Notes under the pieces: model-generated
The model's database searches: none
The model's input: only the letters and a program-made list of their open reading frames with translations
Told to the model about the DNA's origin: nothing
Assembly (NCBI RefSeq): GCF_001982635.1
Contig: NZ_MKFI01000002.1
Coordinates: 795,313-859,312, forward strand
Length of the DNA stretch: 64,000 bases
Reading direction: 5' to 3'
DNA from: Bradyrhizobium mercantei
GTDB taxonomy: Bacteria; Pseudomonadota; Alphaproteobacteria; Rhizobiales; Xanthobacteraceae
Shown here: one piece after another, positions 8,712 to 18,255 of the stretch
Position numbering within the stretch: the first letter of the stretch is position 1
Layout: every line of letters begins with the position of its first letter
Made by a program: the position numbers and the translations under genes

Positions 8712-10214
8712 TCATTTCTTGGCTTCGTAATAGTCGGAGACCAGCCGCTCGAGCAGCCGGACGCCGTAGCCCGAGCCCCAGCTCTGATTGATCTCGGTCT
8801 TAGGCGCGCCCATCGCGGTGCCGGCGATGTCGAGATGGGCCCAGGGCGTGCCGTCGACGAAACGCTGCAGGAATTGCGCCGCCGTGATCGAGCCGCCATT
8901 GCGGCCGCCGGTGTTCTTCATGTCAGCGAATTGCGAATCGATCTGCTTGTCGTATTCGGGGCCGAGCGGCATGCGCCACACCTTCTCGCCGGTATCGAGG
9001 CCGACCTTGGCGAGGCGCTCGGCGAGCTCGTCGTTGTTGGAGAACAGGCCGGCGTGATCGGTACCGAGCGCGACCATGATCGCGCCGGTCAGCGTCGCCA
9101 GGTCGACCATGAATTTCGGCTTGAACTTCTTGGCGACGTACCACAGCACGTCGGCGAGCACGAGCCGCCCCTCGGCGTCGGTGTTGATGATCTCGATGGT
9201 CTGGCCGGACATCGAGGTGACGATGTCGCCGGGACGCTGTGCGTTGCCGTCGGGCATGTTCTCGACGAGGCCGATGGCGCCGACCGCGTTGACGCGCGCC
9301 TTGCGCGCCGCGAGCGCGTGCATCAGCCCGACCACGCAGGCCGCGCCGCCCATGTCGCCCTTCATATCCTCCATGCCGCCGGCCGACTTGATGGAGATGC
9401 CGCCGGTGTCGAAGCAGACGCCCTTGCCGACGAATGCGACCGGCGCCTCGCTCTTCTTGCCGCCGTTCCAGCGCATGATCACGGTGCGGCTCGGCCGCGC
9501 CGATCCCTGGCCGACGCCGAGCAGCGCGCCCATGCCGAGCTTGGTCATCGCCTTGACGTCGAGCACCTCGACGGTGACGCCGAGCTTGCGAAGCTGGCTT
9601 GCACGGCGGGCGAACTCTTCGGGGTACAGCACGTTCGGCGGCTCGTTGACGAGCTCACGCGCCAGGTTCACGCCGTCGACGATCGACGCTTCAGGCGCAA
9701 AGGCCTTCTTGGCAGCGGCGACGTCGTCGACCGCGATCGAGACCTCGGCGCGGACGGCGCTGTCCTCGCCGTCCTTCTTCTTGGTCTTGTAGCGGTCGAA
9801 CTTGTAGGCGCGCAGGCGGACGCCGGTGGCGATCGCGGCCGCCTGGCCGGCTTCCATCGCCGCATCGGGCAGTTCGGCGATGACGGTCATCGCAGCGCTG
9901 CCGGCGTTCAGCTTGCCGGCCAGCACGCCGCCGAATTTGAGAAAATCCTTCTCCTTGAGGTCGGCCGCCTTGCCGGTGCCGATCACGATCAGGCGGTCGA
10001 CCTTGATTCCCTCCGGCGCCAGGATGTCGAGGGTTGCCCCGCTCTTGCCCTTGAACTGGTTGGCGGCGGCCGCCCGCTTGACGGTCTCGGCGGCCGCACC
10101 CAGCGCCTTCCTTGTGGCGGCTCCCAACTTCAACTGCTCGTCGCAAAAGGCGACCAGGATGCCGCGAGCGGACGCGGAGAATGGGACAAAGCCGACCTTG
10201 ACGGCGTCGGACAT
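8712..10214 (-). CDS. pepA: Leucyl aminopeptidase (M17 family)
   Basis: A 500-residue cytosol aminopeptidase that removes N-terminal residues from peptides using two metal ions. The M17 catalytic domain shows [19 protein letters not shown] (about residues 261-279; Lys and Asp ligands) and the family signature NTDAEGRL (about 344-351). The N-terminal 180 residues form the regulatory/oligomerisation domain. ATG at 10214 follows AGGAAAAT. The long 371-base gap upstream is shared with the divergent lptF. In E. coli the orthologue (XerA) also binds DNA; whether that holds here is unknown. Confidence 0.96.
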   Translation of the reverse strand: MSDAVKVGFVPFSASARGILVAFCDEQLKLGAATRKALGAAAETVKRAAAANQFKGKSGATLDILAPEGIKVDRLIVIGTGKAADLKEKDFLKFGGVLAGKLNAGSAAMTVIAELPDAAMEAGQAAAIATGVRLRAYKFDRYKTKKKDGEDSAVRAEVSIAVDDVAAAKKAFAPEASIVDGVNLARELVNEPPNVLYPEEFARRASQLRKLGVTVEVLDVKAMTKLGMGALLGVGQGSARPSRTVIMRWNGGKKSEAPVAFVGKGVCFDTGGISIKSAGGMEDMKGDMGGAACVVGLMHALAARKARVNAVGAIGLVENMPDGNAQRPGDIVTSMSGQTIEIINTDAEGRLVLADVLWYVAKKFKPKFMVDLATLTGAIMVALGTDHAGLFSNNDELAERLAKVGLDTGEKVWRMPLGPEYDKQIDSQFADMKNTGGRNGGSITAAQFLQRFVDGTPWAHLDIAGTAMGAPKTEINQSWGSGYGVRLLERLVSDYYEAKK

Positions 10215-10585
10215 AGGAAAATCCTCCAGAACTCAGGGTGTTGCTCGGACCTGAGGCGGTCCTTCCGGGACACGGCGTGAGCATTGCGATGGCGGTCCGG
10301 AACCGGCCCGGACCGGGCTTGTCACCCACTATGACCCGTCGGCCGCGCCGCTGCCAAGCGCTGGAGTGGCCGGAAGGCCACAAAAGCGATTAATTAACCA
10401 TAAATTAAGCGTGCCTTGGCCCGGCCATTTTGTTGACGGATCAAAGGGATGGTAGTGAGAGAGTGGACACAAAGTGAGCCGGATGGGTCCGCGGCTCGAC
10501 CATAGGGGAACCCGGGTTGACGGGAATGGTCGAAAGCCGTGCGTTCGGTTGCGTACTGGGGGTCTCGGGGGTCGTGCGGTAGGCG
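10215..10585. other. Divergent control region between pepA and lptF
   Basis: These 371 bases carry no gene. The region contains an unusually AT-rich patch at 10388-10410 in otherwise GC-rich DNA, including a TTAA-N7-TTAA motif described separately. A TTGACG hexamer at about 10433 could be a -35 element for lptF, but no good -10 is placed at the right distance. Confidence 0.5.
10394..10408. promoter_or_regulatory. CtrA-like box TTAA-N7-TTAA
   Basis: TTAACCATAAATTAA matches the full CtrA recognition pattern TTAA-N7-TTAA exactly, with a third TTAA immediately to the left (10390-10393). It is about 180 bases from both pepA and lptF starts. AT-rich 15-mers can arise by chance, so this is a candidate only. 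Confidence 0.3.
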
Positions 10586-11752
10586 ATGGGGTCGATCGAC
10601 AAGTACATCTTTAAGACGACGCTGGCGTCGTTTGCGCTTGTCCTGGTCAGCCTCACCGGCGTGATCTGGATTACGCAGGCGCTGCGCGGCATCGACCTGA
10701 TGACCAGCCAGGGTCAGACCATCCTCACCTTCCTCGGCATCACCGGCCTCGTGATTCCGGCCCTGGTCCTGATCATCGCCCCGATCGCGCTGATGATCGC
10801 GATCTCCCACACGCTGAACAAGCTCGCGACCGATTCCGAAATCATCGTGATGAACGCGGCCGGCTTCTCGCCGTTCCGGCTGTTCCGGCCGTTCTTCCTT
10901 GCCACCTGCGTGGTGGCGGCGCTGGTCGCCTTCATCGGCGCCTACCTCGCCCCCGACGGCATGCGCCGAATCAAGCAGTGGGACGCGGAGATCACCGCCG
11001 ACGTCCTGACCAACATCCTGCAGCCCGGCCGCTTCGCCCAGCTCGATCAGAATTTGACGATTCGGATCCGCGAGCGCCTGCCCGGCGGCGTGCTCGGCGG
11101 CGTCTTCGTCGACGATCGCCGCGATCCGCAGCAGCGCGTCACCATCGTCGCCGATCACGGCACCGTGCTGAAGAACGAGAGCGGCTCGTATCTCGTGCTG
11201 GAGGACGGCAACCTCGAGCGGTTCGAAGTCGGCAAGCGCGATCCGACGCTGGTGGTGTTTCAGCGCTACGCGTTCGACATGTCGAAATTCTCGCAGGGCC
11301 GCGACGTGACGCTCGGAATTCGCGAACGTTACCTCTGGGAGCTGATGTGGCCGGACGAGAACGATCAGACCTATCAGCAGCTGTCGGGCCAGTTCTTCGC
11401 GGAGCTGCATGACCGCTTCATGGCGCCGATCTATCCGTTCGCGTTCGCCGCCCTCACCTTTGCCTTCCTCGGCGCGCCGCGCACCACGCGCCAGAGCCGC
11501 AATTTCTCGATCGGCGGCTCGGTGTTCGCGGTGTTCGGCCTGCGCATGGTCGGATTCGCCTGCTCGGTCATGGCGGTGAAGACGCCGATCGCGGCGCTCG
11601 TGCAATATCTGATGCTGTTCGGCGGCATCGGTGTCGGCATCTGGATGATCGTCGGCGGCGTGGTCGTCGAGCCGCCGCCGCGGCTGATGGAGACCATCAA
11701 CCGGAACAACGAGCGCATTGCGCGCCTCTTCCGGAGGCCGGCAACCGCATGA
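10586..11752 (+). CDS. lptF: LPS export ABC transporter permease LptF
   Basis: A 388-residue permease of the LptB2FG complex, which extracts lipopolysaccharide from the inner membrane. It has the YjgP/YjgQ layout: two N-terminal membrane helices (about 12-32 and 50-75), a third at about 95-122, a large periplasmic beta-jellyroll-like domain (about 130-265), then three C-terminal helices (about 280-380). The periplasmic part includes GGVFVDDRRDP, a common LptF/LptG motif. It overlaps lptG by four bases (ATGA), indicating translational coupling. LptF rather than LptG is chosen because it comes first and matches the usual order. Confidence 0.94.
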   Translation: MGSIDKYIFKTTLASFALVLVSLTGVIWITQALRGIDLMTSQGQTILTFLGITGLVIPALVLIIAPIALMIAISHTLNKLATDSEIIVMNAAGFSPFRLFRPFFLATCVVAALVAFIGAYLAPDGMRRIKQWDAEITADVLTNILQPGRFAQLDQNLTIRIRERLPGGVLGGVFVDDRRDPQQRVTIVADHGTVLKNESGSYLVLEDGNLERFEVGKRDPTLVVFQRYAFDMSKFSQGRDVTLGIRERYLWELMWPDENDQTYQQLSGQFFAELHDRFMAPIYPFAFAALTFAFLGAPRTTRQSRNFSIGGSVFAVFGLRMVGFACSVMAVKTPIAALVQYLMLFGGIGVGIWMIVGGVVVEPPPRLMETINRNNERIARLFRRPATA

Positions 11753-12846
11753 GCATGGTCACCAATACGCTCGGGCGTTATTTCGCCGGCCGCTTCGTCG
11801 TGGCGGCGGTGGGCGTGTTCGCGGGCATCTTCGTGCTGCTCGTGCTGGTCGACTACATCGAGATGGTGCGCAAGACATCCGGCCTGGTCGGCGCTTCCGC
11901 CATCACGGTCGCCGAGACCTCGCTGTTCCGCGTGCCGCAGCTGCTCGAGAAGCTGATGCCGTTCTGCGTGCTGATCGGCGCGATGACCTGCTATCTCGCG
12001 CTGTCGCGGCGGCTTGAGCTCGTGGTGGCGCGCGCCGCCGGCGTCTCGGCCTGGCAATTCATCTCGCCGGCGCTGGCGAGCGCCATCGTGCTCGGCATCT
12101 TCGCGACCACCGCCTACAATCCGATGTCGGCCAATCTGCGCGAACTCTCCAAACGGATGGAAGCCGAGCTGTTCGGCTCCGCGCCGGGCGGCGGCATTCA
12201 GGACGCGTCGGGCTTCTGGCTCAACCAGATCAACGACGAGGGTCAGGCGATCATCAACGCGGCGCGCAGCGAGCAGCAGGGCGTCCGGCTGACCGGCCTC
12301 ACGGTGTTTCGATTCGATACGGCGCTGCAGTTCAAGGAGCGAATCGAAGCCCGCGAAGCTGCGCTCGAAGAGGGCCGCTGGGTGTTCAAGGGAGTACGCC
12401 GATACACCCTCGATAAGGCTCCGGTGGACCAGGACACCTTCTACCTGACCACCACCCTTACCCCGGCACAGGTGCGCAACAGTTTCTCCACCCCCGAAAC
12501 TGTGTCCTTTTGGCAACTGCCGAACTACATCCGTTCGTCGGAGAGCTCAGGGTTCGCGACGGCCGGCTATCGCTTGCAGTATCACAAGCTCATCGCACAG
12601 CCGTTTTTGCTGGCTGCGATGGTGATGTTGGCGGCTTCTGTGAGCCTCCGCTTCTTTCGGATGGGCGGCGTGCAGAAGATGGTTTTGAGTGGCGTGGGCG
12701 CAGGCTTTCTGCTCTACGTGCTGTCGAAAGTAACTGAAGATTTGAGCAAGGCTGAGTTGATGCATCCCATCGCTGCGGCGTGGTTGCCCGTCGTTGTGGG
12801 TAGCCTCACCGGTTTCTTAGCCTTGCTGTACCAGGAGGACGGGTAG
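11749..12846 (+). CDS. lptG: LPS export ABC transporter permease LptG
   Basis: A 365-residue partner permease of LptF with the same topology: three N-terminal membrane helices, a periplasmic jellyroll domain (about 125-260; GGIQDASGFWLNQIND), and three C-terminal helices ending TGFLALLYQEDG. It begins inside the end of lptF and its TAG stop shares one base with the GTG start of lptD. The LptB ATPase is not in this window. The close coupling lptF-lptG-lptD puts the inner-membrane motor and the outer-membrane portal on one transcript. Confidence 0.94.
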   Translation: MSMVTNTLGRYFAGRFVVAAVGVFAGIFVLLVLVDYIEMVRKTSGLVGASAITVAETSLFRVPQLLEKLMPFCVLIGAMTCYLALSRRLELVVARAAGVSAWQFISPALASAIVLGIFATTAYNPMSANLRELSKRMEAELFGSAPGGGIQDASGFWLNQINDEGQAIINAARSEQQGVRLTGLTVFRFDTALQFKERIEAREAALEEGRWVFKGVRRYTLDKAPVDQDTFYLTTTLTPAQVRNSFSTPETVSFWQLPNYIRSSESSGFATAGYRLQYHKLIAQPFLLAAMVMLAASVSLRFFRMGGVQKMVLSGVGAGFLLYVLSKVTEDLSKAELMHPIAAAWLPVVVGSLTGFLALLYQEDG

Positions 12847-15341
12847 TGGCTACCGTCGCCGCCCGCCAGTTGATGTCGCCTGCATTCGGGCGGCGCAGTG
12901 CCCTGCGCCGTCAACGGAGCCGCATGGCCGCGTTTGGCGTCTCGATTACGACTCTTCTCACTGCGTTCATCGTGGTCAGCGCGCTCGACATTGTCGTGCC
13001 GTCGCCGGCCGCTGCGCAATCGTTCACCTACAATCCGCGTCCGCCGAAGCCGACCCGCGCGCCGCCCAAGAATGACGGGCAGATGCTCGTCCAGGCGACC
13101 GAGGTCGATTACGACTACAACAACTCGCGCATCTCGGCCGTCGGCAACGTGCAGATGTTCTACAACGGCACCAGCGTGGAGGCCGACAAGGTCATCTACG
13201 ACCAGAAGACCAAGCGTCTTCATGCCGAAGGCAACATCCGCATGACCGATGCGGAAGGCAAGATCACCTACGCCAACATCATGGATCTCAGCGACGACTA
13301 CCGTGACGGTTTCGTCGATTCGCTGCGCGTCGACACTGAAGACCAGACCCGCATGGCGGCGACCCGCGCCGACCGGTCCAGCGGCAACTACACGGTGTTC
13401 GACAACGGCGTTTATACCGCCTGCGCGCCCTGTAAGGATGATCCGAAGAAGCCGCCGCTCTGGCAGGTCAAGGGCGCGCGCATCATCCATAACCAGACCG
13501 AGAAGATGCTCTATTTCGAGAACGCCCAGCTCGAATTCTTCGGCGTTCCGATGGCGTATCTGCCCTATTTCTCGACGCCCGATCCGACCGTGAAGCGGAA
13601 GAGCGGCTTCCTGATGCCGGGCTTCACCTCGTACACGGCCTTCGGCTACGGCGTCGAAATCCCCTATTATTGGGCGATCGCGCCCGACATGGACGCGACC
13701 TTCAACCCGCGCATCACGTCCAAGCAGGGCGTGCTGTTCCAGGGCGAATTCCGCCAGCGTCTGTCGAACGGCGCCTATCAGGTCCGGCTCTACGGCATCG
13801 ACCAGCTCGATCAGGGCCAGTTCGCCGGCCAGCCGGGCGACCGCCAATTCCGTTGGGGCGTCGACACCAAGGGCCAGTTCGCGCTGAACGACAAATGGGT
13901 CTGGGGCTGGGACGGCGTGGTGCTGTCCGACTACTTCTTCATGTCGGACTACCGGCTCGCCCAGTACAAGGACCCGTTCGGATCGTTCCTGTCGCTGCCG
14001 ACGGAAGCGATCTCGCAGCTCTATCTGACCGGCGTCGGCGACCGCAGCTTCTTCGACGCGCGCGCGATCTACTATCTCAGCTACTCGGGCAACCAGAACC
14101 AGGTCCCGGTGGTCGCGCCTGTGATCGACTACAACAACGTGATCAACAACAACGTCCTGGGCGGCGAGTTCAGCTACAAGATGAACTTCGTCAACCTGAC
14201 CCGCGAAACCGCGGTGTTTGATCCGATCACGACGACCGCCAACACCAATGGCCTGTGCCTGACCACGTCGGCCGATCCGATGGCGCGCACGCCGTCGCAG
14301 TGCCTGCTGCGCGGCATGCCGGGCACCTACACCCGCCTGACGGCCGAGGCGCAGTGGCGCAAGTCGTATACCGACTCGCTCGGCCAGATCTGGACGCCGT
14401 TCGCCAGCATCCGCGCCGACGCCATCAACGCCGACGTTTCCAACCAGCCCGGCGTTTCCAACTTCCTGCCGGTCGGCGACACCCAGACGGTCCGCCTGAT
14501 GCCGACCGTGGGCCTCGAATATCGCTACCCGTTCATCAATGTGCAGCCGTGGGGCACCACGACCGTCGAGCCGATCGCGCAGGTCATCATCCGACCCAAC
14601 GAGCCCGACGCCGGCAAGCTGCCGAACGAGGACGCGCAGAGCCTGGTGTTCGACACCTCGAACCTGTTCTCGGTCGACAAGTTCTCCGGCTACGACCGCG
14701 TCGAAGGCGGCGGCCGCGCCAATGTCGGCGTGCAGGCGACCACGCAGTTCGACCGCGGCGGCAGCGTCAAGGCGATGTTCGGACAGTCCTATCAGATGTT
14801 CGGCCTGAACTCGTTCGCGGTCGCTGACGTCACCAACACCGGCCTCGACTCCGGCCTGCAGAACCCGCGCTCGGATTATGTCGCGAGCCTCGCCTATTCG
14901 CCCAACCGCACCTATACGTTCAGCGTCCGCTCGCGGATGGACGAGGCGACCTGGAACATCAACCGGTTCGAGGCCACGGCGGCAGCGAATTTCGACCGCT
15001 GGTCGGTCGCCGTCACGTATGGCGATTATGCCGCGCAGCCGGAACTCGGCTACCTGACGCGCCGCGAGGGCATCCTCACCAGCGGCTCGGTCAAGGTGGC
15101 GTCGAACTGGGTGGTTCAGGGCGCGGCGCGCTGGGACCTTGAAGCGAACAAAATCAACCAGTATGCGGTCGGCGCAGGCTATGTGGACGACTGCTTCGTG
15201 CTGGCTGCCAACTATGTCACGTCCTATACCTATCAGGCGGGTTCGCAGCCGCCGGTTCTCAGCCACGCGATCATGTTCCAGATCGGACTGCGGACCATTG
15301 CCCAGACCTCCACGACCAGCAGTTCGGCTGGCATGCAGTAG
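12846..15341 (+). CDS. lptD: LPS-assembly outer-membrane protein LptD
   Basis: LptD is the outer-membrane barrel that inserts LPS into the outer leaflet. The frame gives 831 residues. A signal peptide lies after a long basic leader, with the core around ITTLLTAFIVVSALDIVV and a cut near PAAAQS; the real start may therefore be ATG at 12924. An LptA/OstA-like N-domain follows (LVQATEVDYDYNNSRISAVGNVQMFYNG region), then the long LptD beta-barrel. Cysteines are present in the N-domain (CAPC), mid-barrel and near the C-terminus (DDCFVLAANY), compatible with structural disulfides. It overlaps lptG by one base and is followed by a SurA-like chaperone. Confidence 0.95.
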   Translation: MATVAARQLMSPAFGRRSALRRQRSRMAAFGVSITTLLTAFIVVSALDIVVPSPAAAQSFTYNPRPPKPTRAPPKNDGQMLVQATEVDYDYNNSRISAVGNVQMFYNGTSVEADKVIYDQKTKRLHAEGNIRMTDAEGKITYANIMDLSDDYRDGFVDSLRVDTEDQTRMAATRADRSSGNYTVFDNGVYTACAPCKDDPKKPPLWQVKGARIIHNQTEKMLYFENAQLEFFGVPMAYLPYFSTPDPTVKRKSGFLMPGFTSYTAFGYGVEIPYYWAIAPDMDATFNPRITSKQGVLFQGEFRQRLSNGAYQVRLYGIDQLDQGQFAGQPGDRQFRWGVDTKGQFALNDKWVWGWDGVVLSDYFFMSDYRLAQYKDPFGSFLSLPTEAISQLYLTGVGDRSFFDARAIYYLSYSGNQNQVPVVAPVIDYNNVINNNVLGGEFSYKMNFVNLTRETAVFDPITTTANTNGLCLTTSADPMARTPSQCLLRGMPGTYTRLTAEAQWRKSYTDSLGQIWTPFASIRADAINADVSNQPGVSNFLPVGDTQTVRLMPTVGLEYRYPFINVQPWGTTTVEPIAQVIIRPNEPDAGKLPNEDAQSLVFDTSNLFSVDKFSGYDRVEGGGRANVGVQATTQFDRGGSVKAMFGQSYQMFGLNSFAVADVTNTGLDSGLQNPRSDYVASLAYSPNRTYTFSVRSRMDEATWNINRFEATAAANFDRWSVAVTYGDYAAQPELGYLTRREGILTSGSVKVASNWVVQGAARWDLEANKINQYAVGAGYVDDCFVLAANYVTSYTYQAGSQPPVLSHAIMFQIGLRTIAQTSTTSSSAGMQ

Positions 15342-15405
15342 CGAGCGAGGGGCTTGTATTGCCGCGGGCCTGTGGCCCCGGCTTGAATTGGTTTAAACGG
15401 CTGAC

Positions 15406-16362
15406 ATGAAAATAATGACGACCGCTAGCCTGCCAACGCGCCGCCATTCGCTTGTGTTGAGCTCCCTGTTGGCGCTTTTCCTCCTGGTGGGGGGCGGTGC
15501 GCGAGTACATGCCCAGACCATCGCCGTGATGGTCAACGGCGAACCCATCACCAATTACGACATCGAGCAGCGCGCCAAGCTGAACGCCCTGACCGGCGGC
15601 AAGACCCCCGATCGGAAGACCGTCCTCGAGGAGCTGATCGACGAGAAGCTGAAGATCAAGGAAGCCAAGAAGTACGGCGTTGATCCCTCCGCCAACGATA
15701 TCGAACAGTCGTTCGGCGGAATGGCGCAGCGGATGCGGCTTTCGGGCGACCAGCTCAGCAAGGTGCTGGAGAGCAAAGGCATCCGCCCGGATTCGCTGAA
15801 GCAGCGCATCAGGGCCGACATGGTCTGGACCAGCCTGGTCCGTGGCCGCTTCAAGGAGAGCCTGCAGGTCGGAGAAAAGGACGTCGCCACCGCGGTCAAG
15901 GAGACCGGTGACGCCCCCGACGCCGAGGCGTTCGAATACCGGATGCAGCCGGTCGTTCTGATCGTGCCCCGCGGCGCGCCGCAGTCGGAATTCGAGGGAC
16001 GCCGCAAGGAAGCCGACCAGCTGCGCGAGCGTGTGACCAGCTGCGAGGAAGCCAACACCTTCTTCAAGTCGATGCGCAACGCCGCGATCCGCGAGATCGT
16101 GGTGAAGACGTCGGCCGACCTGCCGCAGACGCTGCGCGACATCCTGGACAAGACCCCGGTCGGCCACCTCACCCCTCCTGAGGTCACCAAGCAGGGCATC
16201 GAGATGGTCGCGCTCTGCGGCCGCAAGGCGACCACCGTGGACACGCCGAAGAAGCGTGAGATGCGGGACAAGATGTACGTGCAGAAGTACGAGGCGAAGT
16301 CGAAGGCCTACCTGCAGGAAGTCCGAAAAGCCGCGATGATCGAATATCCAGGCGGGCGCTGA
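15406..16362 (+). CDS. SurA-like periplasmic chaperone / peptidyl-prolyl isomerase
   Basis: A 318-residue exported protein with a signal peptide (cut near RVHAQT, about residue 36) followed by a SurA N-terminal domain (IAVMVNGEPITNYDIEQRAKL ... LIDEKLKIKEAKKYG). A single degenerate parvulin-like region follows (about 170-290) with a Cys pair (SCEEANTF and ALCGRKA). E. coli SurA has two parvulin domains; this is the shorter alphaproteobacterial form. Its position between lptD and pdxA matches the lptD-surA-pdxA-rsmA order of gammaproteobacteria and supports a role in folding outer-membrane proteins, LptD included. PPIase activity is uncertain. Confidence 0.88.
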   Translation: MKIMTTASLPTRRHSLVLSSLLALFLLVGGGARVHAQTIAVMVNGEPITNYDIEQRAKLNALTGGKTPDRKTVLEELIDEKLKIKEAKKYGVDPSANDIEQSFGGMAQRMRLSGDQLSKVLESKGIRPDSLKQRIRADMVWTSLVRGRFKESLQVGEKDVATAVKETGDAPDAEAFEYRMQPVVLIVPRGAPQSEFEGRRKEADQLRERVTSCEEANTFFKSMRNAAIREIVVKTSADLPQTLRDILDKTPVGHLTPPEVTKQGIEMVALCGRKATTVDTPKKREMRDKMYVQKYEAKSKAYLQEVRKAAMIEYPGGR

Positions 16363-16379
16363 TCGACTATCGTTGACGC

Positions 16380-17381
16380 ATGGTCCAACCCCTCGCACTG
16401 ACATCCGGCGAGCCCGCAGGCATCGGCCCCGACATCACGCTCGCCGCGTGGCTGCGACGCCGCGAACTCGACCTGCCGCCGTTCTATCTGCTCGGTGACC
16501 GAGCCTCCCTAGCCGACCGGGCGAAGACGCTCGGGCTTGTCGTCGAGTTTGCCGAGGTCAGCGCTGAAGAGGCATCCACAGCGTTTGCGCGGGCCCTCCC
16601 CGTCGTTGCGACCGGCAAGACGGCGACCGCACGGCCGGGCAAGCCGGACGGGACCAGTGCGGATGCGGCGCTGGCGTCGATCCGTCAGGCCGTCGCCGAC
16701 GTCGCCGCGGGCAAGGCCAGCGCCGTCGTCACCAATCCGATCGCCAAGAACGTGTTGTACCGCGCCGGCTTCCGTCATCCCGGCCACACCGAATTCCTCG
16801 CCGAGCTTGCGGGGCGCGGCGGGCACGCGCCGCAGCCGGTGATGATGCTGTGGTCGCCGGCGCTGGCCGTCGTCCCGGTGACGATCCATGTCTCGGTCCG
16901 CGAAGCCCTGGCGCAATTGTCGACCGACCTGATCGTGTCGACCGCGCGGATCGTGGTCGCGGACATGAAGGCGCGGTTCGGCATGGCGACGCCGCGGCTC
17001 GCGATTGCCGGCCTCAACCCGCATGCCGGCGAAGACGGCACGCTCGGCATGGAAGACGTCGAGATCGTCGCGCCCGCGGTCGAGATCCTGCGCCGCGAAG
17101 GCGTTGCCGCCCGCGGCCCGCTGCCGGCCGACACCATGTTCCACGCGGCGGCACGCAAGACCTATGACTGCGCGCTCTGCATGTATCACGACCAGGCGCT
17201 GATCCCGATCAAGACCGTCGCCTTCGAGGACGCCGTCAACGTCACGCTCGGCCTGCCGTTCATCCGGACCTCGCCCGATCACGGCACCGCGTTCGATATC
17301 GCCGGCACCGGCAAGGCCAATCCGTCGAGCCTGATCGCCGCGCTGCGGCTTGCCGCGCGGATGGCCGCGGCGTCAAGCTGA
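16380..17381 (+). CDS. pdxA: 4-hydroxythreonine-4-phosphate dehydrogenase
   Basis: A 333-residue PdxA, which oxidises 4-phosphohydroxy-L-threonine in the DXP-dependent route to pyridoxal phosphate. The N-terminus LALTSGEPAGIGPDI is diagnostic. Metal-binding histidines are visible in FRHPGHTEFLAEL (about residues 131-143) and MYHDQALIPIK (about 267-277), and the C-terminal RTSPDHGTAFDIAGTGKA motif is intact. It starts 17 bases after the SurA-like gene, and its stop directly precedes the rsmA start, so translation of the two is probably coupled. Length and motifs are standard. Confidence 0.96.
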   Translation: MVQPLALTSGEPAGIGPDITLAAWLRRRELDLPPFYLLGDRASLADRAKTLGLVVEFAEVSAEEASTAFARALPVVATGKTATARPGKPDGTSADAALASIRQAVADVAAGKASAVVTNPIAKNVLYRAGFRHPGHTEFLAELAGRGGHAPQPVMMLWSPALAVVPVTIHVSVREALAQLSTDLIVSTARIVVADMKARFGMATPRLAIAGLNPHAGEDGTLGMEDVEIVAPAVEILRREGVAARGPLPADTMFHAAARKTYDCALCMYHDQALIPIKTVAFEDAVNVTLGLPFIRTSPDHGTAFDIAGTGKANPSSLIAALRLAARMAAASS

Positions 17382-18236
17382 GTGAGCGCGATCGACGATC
17401 TGCCGCCGCTGCGCGACATCATTCGCGAGCATTCGCTGTCGGCGCGCAAATCGCTCGGCCAGAATTTTCTGCTCGATCTCAATCTCACCGCGCGGATCGC
17501 CCGTGCCGCGGGCCCGCTGGAAGACTCCACCGTGATCGAGGTCGGGCCCGGCCCCGGCGGACTGACGCGCGCGCTGCTTGCGATGGGTGCGAAGCGCGTC
17601 ATCGCGGTCGAGCGCGACGAGCGCGCGATCGATGCGCTCGACTACATCGTCAAGCGTTATCCGGGCCGCATCGAGATCGTGCATGGCGACGCACAGCGGT
17701 TTGACCCGCGTCCCTTGCTCGACGGCGGCAAGGCCAAGATCGTCGCCAACCTGCCCTACAACATCGCGACCCAGCTCTTGGTCGACTGGCTGTCGATCGA
17801 GCCGTGGCCGCCCTGGTACGACACCATGGTGCTGATGTTCCAGCGCGAGGTCGCCGAGCGCATCACAGCCCATGAGGACGAGGAGGCCTACGGCCGGCTC
17901 GCGGTGCTCGCCAACTGGCGCGCCGAGACCAAGAGCCTGTTCGACATTTCGCCCGCCGCGTTCGTGCCGCAACCGAAGGTCACGTCCTCGGTGGTCCGAT
18001 TGATCCCGCGCGCCGCGCCCGAGCCGTGCGACCGCCGCATGCTCGAGCAGGTCGCCGCCGCCGCCTTCGGCCAGCGCCGCAAGATGCTGCGCCAGAGCCT
18101 GAAATCGCTCTCGGTCGATCCGGCGCGGCTTGCCGCCGCAGCCGATATCGACGCCACACGCCGCGCCGAAACCATTCCGGTTTCGCGCTTTGTTGCCATG
18201 GCGAGGGAATTGGCCGATATACGGTCCACAAAATAG
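17382..18236 (+). CDS. rsmA: 16S rRNA dimethyladenosine transferase
   Basis: A 284-residue KsgA/RsmA methylase that dimethylates two adjacent adenosines near the 3' end of 16S rRNA during small-subunit maturation. Motifs: [10 protein letters not shown] (about 24-33), SAM-binding [12 protein letters not shown] (about 51-62), [11 protein letters not shown] (about 122-132), and a C-terminal helical domain with [16 protein letters not shown] at 17382 is taken as the start because it follows the pdxA TGA without a gap and restores the conserved N-terminus. It is the last gene of the lptFGD-surA-pdxA-rsmA unit. Sensitivity to kasugamycin would be the expected mutant phenotype in reverse (loss gives resistance). 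Confidence 0.96.
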   Translation: MSAIDDLPPLRDIIREHSLSARKSLGQNFLLDLNLTARIARAAGPLEDSTVIEVGPGPGGLTRALLAMGAKRVIAVERDERAIDALDYIVKRYPGRIEIVHGDAQRFDPRPLLDGGKAKIVANLPYNIATQLLVDWLSIEPWPPWYDTMVLMFQREVAERITAHEDEEAYGRLAVLANWRAETKSLFDISPAAFVPQPKVTSSVVRLIPRAAPEPCDRRMLEQVAAAAFGQRRKMLRQSLKSLSVDPARLAAAADIDATRRAETIPVSRFVAMARELADIRSTK

Positions 18237-18255
18237 AACAACAGGAGAAAACGTA

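Noticed and set aside
12714-15266. 850-codon open frame on the minus strand opposite lptD
   Set aside because: Arg/His/Asp-rich shadow frame typical of GC-rich DNA; lptD on the other strand has a signal peptide, domains and conserved neighbours.
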